Assembly (NCBI RefSeq): GCF_000283155.1
Contig: NW_004454180.1
Coordinates: forward strand, 21,101,577-21,165,576
Length of the DNA stretch: 64,000 bases
Origin: Ceratotherium simum simum
Lineage: Eukaryota; Chordata; Mammalia; Perissodactyla; Rhinocerotidae
Direction of reading: 5' to 3'
Shown: piece by piece, positions 36,523 to 44,560 of the stretch
Layout: every line of letters starts with the position of its first letter
Numbering within the stretch: position 1 is the first letter of the stretch
Program-made: the position numbers and the translations under genes
Notes under the pieces: generated by a model
Told to the model about the DNA's origin: nothing
Seen by the model: only the letters and a program-made list of their open reading frames with translations
Database searches by the model: none

Positions 36523-37492
36523 TGTAACCCAGGTAGTCAATCAAAGATTTTTACCTCTGTTAGGATAGTAATAATTATAGTAATAATTACAGTAGCAGCA
36601 ATGAGATATGCTTGTACATCTACTTCAATACTTAAGGTACAATTTATGATGTGGTATATAATAAATCCTAAAACTCCAATTGACAGTGCTTCTCAGACTA
36701 TTTTTATGCCACTAAAGAATTTTTTTCCTGAACAGTATGTTACAACATGTAAAATTATTCCAAAATATCTGTACTTCAGGATGTCCAATCACTCAGAATA
36801 AATGTTGATATTAAGTTAAGGTCTCCAACTCCTGCTGGATCAAAAAGGTAATACTTGTACTCCATTTTGTTAACAGTAATCTCTTTTGCAGTTATCAAAA
36901 GTGTTAATAATAATAAAACTGCAATAATTAATACAAAGCCAAGAAGTGGTGCCTGGTATTGTGATGCAAAAGGTGGCATTATGTTAATTAGTTGCGGTAA
37001 TAAAAGTAATGGCACCTAAAATTGATGAGACGCCCCCTGATGAGGGGAGAAGATGGTTAAATCTATTGTGCCTGCAGGTGTTAGATTGCCAGCTAATGAA
37101 GGAGCACATTGTTCACTCTATTGTTGCTTTGATTTCTGCTGTTGATGATGGAGGTAGTAAAAGGAATCATGAGGGTAATAATCAAAAGCTTATTTATTTA
37201 TTAGAATTCTATATCTGATGCACTTATCATTAACGGTGCTAATGAGTTTCGAAATCCTCCAATCATGATGGCATTACTATAAAGAAAATTTTTACTAAGA
37301 CATGGGAAATTATAATCAATTATAAATCTAAACATCTCCTAATAAAAGCCCTCATTGATTAATATCAACCTGAATTAGCTGTCTCTACTGTTAGTTGTCT
37401 ATACTATTTTATTCTAGTTTAAAAACCAAGTAGTCAATGTAGAGTAGTGACCACTTTGTGATTCGCTGAGAATAGTCAAGAGTAGATAAATC

Positions 37493-37563
37493 TACGTAAA
37501 ATGGCTAAGAATAAGCTTTTTAGGGCAAATATAAGGGCAGAGGATAATTCTTTATTTTACCAA
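37493..37563 (+). pseudogene. MT-TY: Mitochondrial tRNA-Tyr remnant
   Basis: Sense on the plus strand: 'gtaaaatggctaagaataag' is the acceptor and D-arm, and 'gataattctttattttacca' the 3' acceptor. The anticodon stem is damaged. Expected neighbour of COX1. Confidence 0.7.
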
Positions 37564-37634
37564 GCAAGGAGGTTTAACTTATATACTGAACTGCAAATTC
37601 CAAGAAGCAGCTAAATAAAACCTTGTCTGGGTTC
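37564..37634 (+). pseudogene. MT-TC: Mitochondrial tRNA-Cys remnant
   Basis: Sense on the plus strand: 'atactgaactgcaaattcca' contains the GCA anticodon in its loop, followed by 'agaagcagct'. It lies between tRNA-Tyr and the light-strand origin as in mtDNA. Confidence 0.75.
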
Positions 37635-37663
37635 CTCCTGACTCTCTCCCCAAAAGTTAGAAG
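37635..37663. pseudogene. Degraded mitochondrial light-strand replication origin
   Basis: Position and the residues 'ctctccccaaaagttagaag' correspond to the OL hairpin between tRNA-Cys and tRNA-Asn. The GC-rich stem no longer pairs well. Confidence 0.5.
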
Positions 37664-37735
37664 TAGATCAAAGCCAGGAATTTAGGCAAGGTAGTTGGCA
37701 ATGTTAATACATTAGTTGGTAATGTTAATACATGT
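37664..37735 (+). pseudogene. MT-TN: Mitochondrial tRNA-Asn remnant with a 21-bp duplication
   Basis: Starts 'tagatcaaagccaggaattt', matching the acceptor and D-arm of mt tRNA-Asn. The 3' half holds two tandem 21-base units (37692-37712 and 37713-37733, one mismatch), so it cannot fold normally. Last recognised mitochondrial feature before the deletion. Confidence 0.55.
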
Positions 37736-37929
37736 GCATATATATGCAATTATTATTGCAGACAACAGATTCATTGCCAATGTGATACCATGTGGAATTT
37801 GTGTTATGCTCATAGGGGTCTAACTAGGGCACACTAGTAACTTAACTGACCACAGGGCTAAGCCTCATACAGACAAATGGCAATTCTTCTGGTGGATATG
37901 GTCTTAGTGTGGGTCTTTAGATTGTTTAT
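37736..37929. other. Unidentified segment at the NUMT internal deletion
   Basis: Between tRNA-Asn and the ND1 5' part functional mtDNA has tRNA-Ala, tRNA-Trp, ND2, tRNA-Met, tRNA-Gln, tRNA-Ile and most of ND1 (about 2 kb). Here only about 190 bases lie between them, and I cannot match them to those genes. They contain 'agggcacactagtaacttaa' and 'gaccacagggctaagcctca', which look non-mitochondrial. Filler or a short unknown insertion are both possible. Confidence 0.5.
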
Positions 37930-38164
37930 GCAAGGTCAGGATGGTAACATGTACAATAACCTATATTAGTAGTGATAAAGTTAAGGTCAAAGTTGTTCTT
38001 TGATATATCATTTTATGGCATCTGCAATTACTTGAAGTCCATATGGACTTACAGTGTTTAGTTCTTATTGAAATCAATGTGACCTAAATGTTTTGTTCAA
38101 GCATTAAGGCGGCCAAGGCTAACAGAATAGAGAAAATTAGTAATTGCGAATTAATTAGGAACAT
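37930..38164 (-). pseudogene. MT-ND1: Mitochondrial ND1 5' fragment
   Basis: ND1 is a complex I membrane subunit. The start ATG is at 38164, and the frame downstream follows the ND1 N-terminus with frameshifts. 'tgtaagtccatatggacttc' corresponds to the V-G-P-Y-G-L segment and 'gcagatgccataaaatgata' to A-D-A-I-K. Only about 235 of 957 bases are present; the rest is lost in the internal deletion. Confidence 0.8.
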
Positions 38165-38267
38165 GCTTGTTAAAATAAAAACGTTGAGCCCCTGAAAACA
38201 AAATTTTAAATTTACATGATACTGGATTTTATCACCTCAAGGAGCCCAATTATTAGACAGAGATTTT
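38165..38267 (-). pseudogene. MT-TL1: Mitochondrial tRNA-Leu(UUR) remnant and spacer
   Basis: The reverse complement ends 'tttcaggggctcaacgtttt' then tattttaaca, the T-arm and acceptor of tRNA-Leu(UUR), directly before the ND1 start. The 5' half is poorly kept. Confidence 0.55.
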
Positions 38268-38550
38268 AACAATGTATTATTTTTATTTTATTTTCTTTTT
38301 TTGTGAGGAAGATCAGCCCTGAGCTAACATCTGCCCATCCTCCTCTTTTTGCTGAGGAAGCCTGGCCCTGGGCTAACATCCATGCCCATCTTCCTCTACT
38401 TTATACGGGACGCCACCACAGCATGGCTTGACAAGTGGTGCAACGGGGCATGCCCGGGATCCGAACCGGAGAACCCTGGGCTTCCGCAGTGGAGCGCGTG
38501 CACTTAACCGCTTGCGCCGCCGGGCCATCACCAACAATGTATTATTTTTA
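38268..38550 (-). mobile_element. ERE SINE, antisense, at the 16S/tRNA-Leu boundary
   Basis: The body is 38286-38532, reading on the minus strand from 'gcccggcggcgcaagcggtt' through a B-box-like block to two 'gatgttagctcagggc' tail modules. A perfect 18-bp target-site duplication (aacaatgtattattttta) flanks it at 38268-38285 and 38533-38550. It looks younger than neighbouring repeats. Confidence 0.95.
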
Positions 38551-40470
38551 GATAGCTATCTATTATGTCAGGCCCTTGTGTGAAATAGACCTTATTTCTC
38601 AAGTTCTTTAATACTGTGAGACATCTTTGTATAAAGAGAAACCAAATAGCACTGCTCTGATCTGAACTCAGGTCACACAGAATTTTAATGATGGAACAAA
38701 ACAACCTTTTCAATAGAAGTTACATTTTTAGGATGTCTAGACACAACATAAAACCACAAACTTTAACATCAATGTGACCTGTAAAATAGGATTTCATTGT
38801 TTTCACTTGATAAATCTCTTCGATTGATAAAAATTCAAGTCAACTAATAATAGACATGTATTTTGAGCGATTAGTCTCGATTTGATCATGTGGTGGTTTT
38901 TCTATGCTCTGAGGTCACCTCAACCAAAATTATTAATTCAGGTAATGCTTACCTCAGTTACTTAGATAACTAGTTTTCATATTCAATTAATAAATTTAGT
39001 ATTATAGGTTCTTCTAGCAAATAGAGGGAAGGTTGAATGCTTATTAAGGTACTTTAATTTCTTGTAATCTTCCTTTTCTGCATTTATGTTTTAGGTTAAC
39101 AGTAAATTAAACTAACGCATTCAAATTTAATTTTTTTTCTATCTATTCTCTATCAAGGGCTGATCCATTTTGATAAGAGTTTATGCAAAAAAATTTCTTC
39201 TATTACTTTTTCTCTGGATATATAGATTAATCTAATGTGGTATTAGGAGGTGGTTCTGCTATAGGTATTTAGTTACGGTTGAGCTGGAATCCATTTGGAA
39301 TTGTTGCTGCTCTTATGCCAATTATAATTTTATGAGTAATTACTCTCCAAGGAAAGTTTTACCCTATTTCAGATGATCTGTACATCTTCTAATTAATATT
39401 TAAATTTATGTTAGGATTGATTCTTCTTAAGGTAAATTCGAAGTTCAACTTAAATTCTGCTTTGGATAACCAGCTATGGCTTGGCTCAGCTTTTTACCCC
39501 TACCGGTAAATCCTCATTATTTTGTCACAGAGAAGAATTTTTCCATATTAACTGTTTACAAGTAGCTCCTACGTTTTCTGTGTTTTAAGCTAAAGTTCTG
39601 TTTCTTTATGATGTTCTAGTTAATTCATTATGCTAAAGTATAAGGTTTAGTCTTTCTTTTTGGTTTTGTCCTTTAATGAGAAAAAATTATAATATCGAGC
39701 TCAAGAACACTGTGTGTTTGGTGTGTCACTGGGTCAAGTGTTGGGGATCCACAACAAACTAGCTACCAGGATACACGTCAACAAAGACACACACGGTCAC
39801 ACAATGAAAAACTGGTGCCTGGCATGGTGAAGTCTCGGTTCCCTAGTCACACAGCAGCATGTTGGGGATCCCGCGGCTCATGGGAACAGATGTCCAGACT
39901 CTGGGCATTGCAGGTGCCCTCTGACATCCACCTCCAGCAGTACATGGTGGGTCCTCCTCAGAAACTTCTCATCAGGCTCATACCCCCGAATCCACCCTCT
40001 GGGCACCTTGACCAGATGCTGGGTGTCGGCCGCCTCCAGAAGTGCTGCCCACTCCACCCTGGGTATCACAGCGCCACAAGTCAGGGCTGACGTGCACAGG
40101 GTTCACGGGGCCTCGGTGGCCCCGAGCTGCAGGGGGAAGCCAGGGAGCTGCAGACCGTGGGCGAGCAGCCTCATGTGGGCCAAATGCTTTCTCTCTGGGG
40201 AAGAGGCAGGAGGCCGGTGCTCCTCCTGCGTCATTGGGAGACTGGGAGGAACACAAGCGGGGGAGCTTGCTGGAGGTCTTTCCTCTTTTTAATGATGTTC
40301 ATCTTTCATTTTTTTACTTTGCGGTACTCTTTCTTTAACGTTTAAATTAGATGTCTCTCTTCCATGCTATACTTTTTAATATTTGGTATAATTGTTAGTA
40401 ATAGTTGTGTTTGATTTATTAGTAGGAATTGTATTATTATTTTTTTTTCTTTTTAGTTTGAGCTAAGATT
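38533..40470 (-). pseudogene. MT-RNR2: Mitochondrial 16S rRNA remnant, split by a TRMT112 retrocopy
   Basis: The 16S 3' domain is clear: 38575-38700 holds the complement of the peptidyl-transferase region with 'tctgatctgaactcaggtca'. Further blocks are 'caagggctgatccattttga' near 39155 and 'ataaccagctatggcttggc' near 39468. The 5' end lies near 40310-40470 ('ttgcggtactctttctttaa'). Without the retrocopy about 1.35 of 1.58 kb remain, heavily mutated. Confidence 0.88.
39700..40290 (-). pseudogene. TRMT112P: Processed pseudogene of TRMT112 (tRNA methyltransferase activator subunit 11-2)
   Basis: TRMT112 is a small zinc-binding protein that stabilises and activates several methyltransferases, including tRNA, rRNA and eRF1 enzymes. 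The minus strand holds an intronless copy. The start ATG is at 40174 (MRLLAHGLQL, then GFPLQL), with about 8 codons missing between these parts. A stop interrupts it after GATEAP. The frame resumes at 40069 with MIPRVEWAALLEAADTQHL and VPRG-GYEPDEKFLR, up to LQCPESGHLFP. A one-base deletion then breaks the ISRGIPNMLL segment, still readable in another frame to a stop near 39843. The CPxSG zinc-site motif is visible. The block is GC-rich, unlike its AT-rich surroundings. I see no clear poly(A) tail or target-site duplication, so the limits are approximate. Confidence 0.85.
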
Positions 40471-40474
40471 TGTT

Positions 40475-40548
40475 CAAAGTGATTTCAAGTTTAGCTTAAA
40501 TTCCCCAGCTGCATGCTTGGTGCTTTAAATTTAAACTGTAGTTTAGTT
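40475..40548 (-). pseudogene. MT-TV: Mitochondrial tRNA-Val remnant
   Basis: Lies between the 16S and 12S remnants. The complement of 'ggtgctttaaatttaaactg' fits the 5' half of mt tRNA-Val. Weak but well placed. Confidence 0.5.
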
Positions 40549-40549
40549 T

Positions 40550-41010
40550 GCCCAAGTAACTCTCTAGTATGCTTGTCATGTTATTGTATTACACTTCTAG
40601 ATGAATATTACTTATTTTATATTATTCATATTATGTTTAGGTTTTTAGCTGAGGAAGGTGAGCTATGTCCACACTTCAAGGCCAAATTCAATTGGGTTTT
40701 CTATTGTTAATTTACTTTTAACCTCTTAGTTTCCAAACAATTCTATTAATGGACTCAGAGAATGTAGCTCATTCTCCATACCTCGATCTAACATTATTAT
40801 AGTAATTCTTATTGTTATTTTATCACCCTTTTCAGAGTTTGCTAAAGTGGCATTATACTGGTTAAATTAGCAAGTGGTAATGAAGATTTATTGATTGTAG
40901 AACAGGTTTCTTTAGAGGATTTAAAAGAATTGCAAACTATTTCTAATTTTAAGCTACTCTTAGTAGTACTCTGGTGAAATATTTTTTTAATATAACACTG
41001 TGTGTTGTTT
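40550..41010 (-). pseudogene. MT-RNR1: Mitochondrial 12S rRNA remnant, 3' part
   Basis: The 3' end at 40558-40600 ('actctctagtatgcttgtca') is the complement of the conserved 12S tail before tRNA-Val. 'taaattagcaagtggtaatg' and 'ttgattgtagaacaggtttc' (40863-40910) and 'agtagtactctggtgaaata' (40963-40982) mark further conserved blocks. Similarity fades after about 41,000, so only about 460 of 970 bases are recognised and the right junction lies near there. Confidence 0.85.
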
Positions 41011-41144
41011 TTTCAAAGTGTTAGCCTTATAGAGTACTCTTATTCTCATTTTGAAACTGGGAAGAAGAATGAGATGGCTTGTGAATGGATTAGTGAGAGG
41101 ATACTTTATTTTGCTTAATTTTATATGATTTATTTTCTTTTTAA

Positions 41145-41346
41145 AAAATCAGTGTTTGAGGCCGGCGCAGTTGTGTAGTGGTAAACTTCACACTGTGCTT
41201 TGGCAGCCTGGGGTTTGCAGGTTCAGATCCCAGGTGTGGACCTACACATCGCTCATCAAGCCATGCTGTGGTGGCGTCCCACATACAAAATAAAGGAAGA
41301 TTGTCACAGATGTTAGCTCAGGGACAATCTTCCTCACCAAAAAAAA
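41145..41346 (+). mobile_element. ERE SINE, cut by an assembly gap
   Basis: Head gaggccggcgcagttgtgta at about 41158, B-box-like 'aggttcagatcccaggtgtg', one tail module, then A-rich sequence into the N run. The flank aaaatcagtgtt (41145-41156) recurs with one mismatch at 41681-41692 behind the next ERE. Confidence 0.85.
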
Positions 41347-41446
41347 NNNNNNNNNNNNNNNNNNNNNNNNNNNNNNNNNNNNNNNNNNNNNNNNNNNNNN
41401 NNNNNNNNNNNNNNNNNNNNNNNNNNNNNNNNNNNNNNNNNNNNNN
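41347..41446. other. Assembly gap of 100 N
   Basis: Fixed-length N run, so the true size is unknown. EREs lie on both sides. Confidence 1.
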
Positions 41447-41477
41447 TATAAAACACATTTAAACAAAAGAGTATAGG

Positions 41478-41650
41478 GGGCCAGCCCAGCGGCATAGTAA
41501 AGTCCCGCTTCAGTGGCCCGGGGTTTGCAGGTTCGGATCCCAGGTGCAGACCTGCACACCGCTCATCAAGCCATGCTGTGGCGACGTCCCACATAGCAGA
41601 AAGAGGAGGATTGGCATGGATGTTAGCTCAGGGCTGATCTTCCTCACACA

Positions 41651-41684
<34 letters not shown>

Positions 41685-41692
41685 TCAATGTT
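41478..41692 (+). mobile_element. ERE SINE with CA-repeat tail
   Basis: Head 'gggggccagcccagcggcat', B-box-like 'aggttcggatcccaggtgca', tail module 'ggatgttagctcagggctga', then (CA)n at about 41646-41664 and A21. The left flank does not repeat on the right; the right flank resembles the left flank of the preceding ERE. Confidence 0.9.
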
Positions 41693-41809
41693 AATACGTT
41701 CATGTATTTCCTCTGTATTTTAACACACACGGGCATGCACATGAGGAGGGAAAAATCCTAAAGAATGAGTAAGAAGAAGTCCTGGAAAAAGTGCAATTGA
41801 GGTTTTTCA

Positions 41810-42430
41810 AGCTCTGAGAACTGCTTCTGTCAAGACTCATAAATTAAGAAGAACACATGTCTTTGAGGGGGACACACACTGTTTGGTAAACGAGGATGTA
41901 GAACTTGACATGGGTAGTGAGAAAGTGAAAAACGACCCTCGCAGCTCACTGCTGGAACATGACAGCTTGGCTGTAGTGTTCCCAACTAAACTTAAACAAC
42001 TTTCTCAGAATACAGTCAATATCAGGCAAGGCCACTCTGTGACCACAATAGAGTAAGACAGAAAAAGACACTTTGCAACCACGAAAGTAGCTACACATCC
42101 CCTTCTTCAGGAATCATGAGTGACTGCTGTTTCTTTACCAATAACAATTCTAGCTCCACTTTGAACTGCCTCCCTCCTGGATAAAAAATATGAGTACCCA
42201 GTCATTGACTTGTCTCTGCTGTCTGACAGCATCCTACCTGAATTATTCACACGTCTCTAAATCCTCCTTAGAGTCTCTCAGCATGAGTCTAAATATTATA
42301 AGCGCCTCCTAACCCCCCTTTACAGAGACGCTTCAGTGTTCCTCTGATGTGTGTTTTCCCTTGCTACAAGAAGCTAAATAAAACTAAATTTGTTTGATTA
42401 CAGGTGTGTGGTGGTCGTTGATTGGTAGGT
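41810..42430 (+). repeat. Solo LTR, ERV1-like (possibly MER34 group)
   Basis: A U3-like body ('aggatgtagaacttgacatg', 'gctcactgctggaacatgac') is followed by a TATA-like ggataaaaaat (42178-42188) and a polyadenylation-type aataaa near 42377. No retroviral genes seen. The family suggestion is from memory of the consensus and is uncertain. Confidence 0.5.
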
Positions 42431-43689
42431 TTTGAAAGTGGTAGCAGGAGATGATCCTATCTAGTTAGGCTGGAATGAGATTATAAAGGCATAATAGAAT
42501 GCATAATGCCCAGGAAATGGTCTTTTATCTTTTCTGCTATGGTTGGTCATTGGAAGATGTAATACATAGGTGGGAGCATTTCAGAATTGTTTACAACATC
42601 ATTTTGATGGTAGTTTGGAAGATAAATTGGTGTAGGGGCAAGATTAAGAGGAAATGATTTGGGGGGCAAATTTAACAATCTAGACAAGAGGTGATGAGGA
42701 CCACAATTAAAGACTGCCCCAGTATGAATATGAAGAAGTAGACAGAGAGGAAAAGCACAGGGCTTGGTAACTGATTCTAGTGATGCCATTTACTGAAAAG
42801 CATTGTGGAAGGACCAGCTTTGGGGAGGGCTGGATGATTAGTTGAGTAGGAGTTGCTTGTGAGACTACAGTTTGATAGTTGAGGAGGCAACTCAATCCAT
42901 TGATCTGAAACTCAGAAGAGAGATTTGAATTGGAAATACAGATTTAGTTGCTACCAGCAGAGAGATGACAATTGCAGTCATTTAATTTTTATGTGACATT
43001 TAGTTATAGCCTACGCTGAATGAGCCAGAAGGCTCTGCTATTCTAGTCTTTGCTGTCTCCTTCTAGCAACTAACTACTTGATGCATTCAATTGTAAAACA
43101 CCAAGTGAAATTTGAATAGGTAATTTGTGCCTGCTTTAAGAAGGCAAGTAAACTAGATTCAGGCAGTTCATAAATACAGTTTGGCTATTAGGTAAGATAA
43201 TAAGACATTCTCTCTTGTTGTCAGGCAGGAAGGACCTTAGGGATAGGATTATTCAGCTAATTGCTCAGGTCCAACCAAGCCCATGACAGTGGTGGGAATC
43301 AGAAGAATAGATGCATAAGTGGAGGATTTCCCTTTGAAAGGGGTATAGTGATTTTTCCTTTTACAGGTGAGCTTACATATATGAATGAGTCATAGTTGAT
43401 ACTTCCTAAGAAGTAGCTATGGGGAGGAGAACCTTGGTAATCCATAGTCAGAGGATTTTCAGTAATTATTCGTTTCCACATTCTTTCCACTCCAAGAATT
43501 TTTTCAGGACAGCCAAGATTTTGAAGAGCACATAGATCCTTCCAGAATGAAACATTTTTAGTCTATGATTAGGCAAAGCCTTTCCTTAACAGGGTGCTGT
43601 TGTTGTGGTTTGTATTTTTGCCCACAATAGCTGTAAACTGAAAATTTATTGGTTGAGTCCACTCATTTTTAAGTCACATATTTGGACGG
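42431..43689. other. No recognised gene or repeat
   Basis: AT-rich. A short GGGGGG run near 42661. No coding frame. Confidence 0.35.
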
Positions 43690-43935
43690 TATGAGGGAGT
43701 TTGTTGTAAGTATAACAACGTTGGACATTCATGCGGTGGACTCTGCGCTGTGTACTTTATTTACATAGTCATATTTAACTGTTATCACAATCTCATGAGT
43801 TAGTTAACAGTTTCATTCTGATTTTAGTGTTGACACCACTGAAGCTTAGAGAAATTGTCTTGCTATAATACAGCTGGTAGGTACTGGAACTGTCTCCAGA
43901 GGTAGAACTTTCAAGTACTACACTTTCATTTACAT
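43690..43935 (+). repeat. MIR SINE
   Basis: MIR order: 'gtgtactttatttacatagt', 'cactgaagcttagagaaatt', 'ttgctataatacagctggta'. Confidence 0.75.
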
Positions 43936-44394
43936 AGTACAAAAATTAGTGCATGGTCTTCCGATGAGGCAAAACAATGTCGCCGACCTAATCATTATAT
44001 TATTCTTATTTGATAGCAATATTTATTATAATTTGCTTCTAGGTTTTAATTGATTTCAAAATATAATCACTGTCTGACAAATTTTATATGGCATATAAGT
44101 TACTCTCTGATATTTTACATAGTATTATGGTTTCAATTTCCCTATGAATGCAATATCATACTCATCCTCTCCCTTTTATCTCATCTTAAAATTGTAAAGT
44201 ACTTTTCTTATCTTTTGTAATCATTCTCCCTTTCAGGTATGTTTTCTTGAACAACAGAAAGCTGTAACATGAATGTATTGGCCTTTGCATTTCCTGCTGT
44301 TTATTTGGGTTTAACCCCTATAGCATGAGGAAAGTTCTCCTTGACCTATCACCCCACGCTCTCTTCTCCTTAGGTCATATTTGGCATTCTGCCT

Positions 44395-44560
44395 GTGAAC
44401 CTTGGTGTGCTGATTTAAAATGCCATCTCGTGGACTCCACATTACATCTACTGAATCAGAATCTCTAGGGATAAAGCCCGTGAATCTGCAATTTTGTCAG
44501 GGCTCTAAGTTTTATGTACATTATAGGTCGACGACCACAGCTCTGGGGATAGATGATTGG
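44395..44560 (+). repeat. MER5-like hAT (Charlie) MITE fragment
   Basis: Contains 'acatctactgaatcagaatc' followed by tctaggg and 'gtgaatctgcaattttg', matching MER5A. Confidence 0.65.

Larger units (their letters stand above)
35593..37491 (-). pseudogene. MT-CO1: Mitochondrial COX1 remnant, with two later insertions
   Basis: COX1 is the catalytic heme-copper subunit of cytochrome c oxidase. The 5' end near 37450-37491 matches the N-R-W-L-F-S-T-N-H-K-D start. A 79-codon frame at 36776-37015 keeps a central part: QYQAPLLGFVLIIAVLLLLT, then FDPAG-GD and a distorted HLF-W. A MER2-like transposon (35765-36105) and an ERE (36251-36510) interrupt the 3' half. Without them about 1.3 of 1.55 kb remain. 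Stops and frameshifts make it non-functional in either genetic code. Confidence 0.88.
31030..41010 (-). other. NUMT: about 10 kb nuclear copy of mitochondrial DNA, reversed
   Basis: On the minus strand the segment keeps vertebrate mitochondrial gene order from 12S rRNA to tRNA-His. Independent anchors include the 12S 3' end (40558-40600), 16S blocks around 38575-38700 and 39460-39500, tRNA-Tyr/tRNA-Cys beside a degraded light-strand origin, COX1 with the FDPAG motif, and ND3 and COX3 frames. Everything is heavily mutated with stops in either genetic code, so this is an old, dead insertion. The span covers roughly two-thirds of a mitochondrial genome minus an ND2-region deletion. It contains three EREs, a MER2-like transposon, an LTR-like element and a TRMT112 retrocopy. 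Both junctions are uncertain by about 100 bases because similarity fades. Confidence 0.93.

Noticed and set aside
36776..37015. 79-codon minus-strand open frame with membrane-protein character
   Set aside because: It is a surviving piece of mitochondrial COX1 inside the NUMT, frameshifted on both sides.
39978..40338. Several overlapping open frames of 90-98 codons on both strands
   Set aside because: Shadow frames caused by the GC-rich TRMT112 retrocopy; the true homologous frame is interrupted.
41646..41684. CA and A runs as a possible independent microsatellite or CRISPR-like array
   Set aside because: They are the tail of the ERE SINE; no spaced repeats exist.
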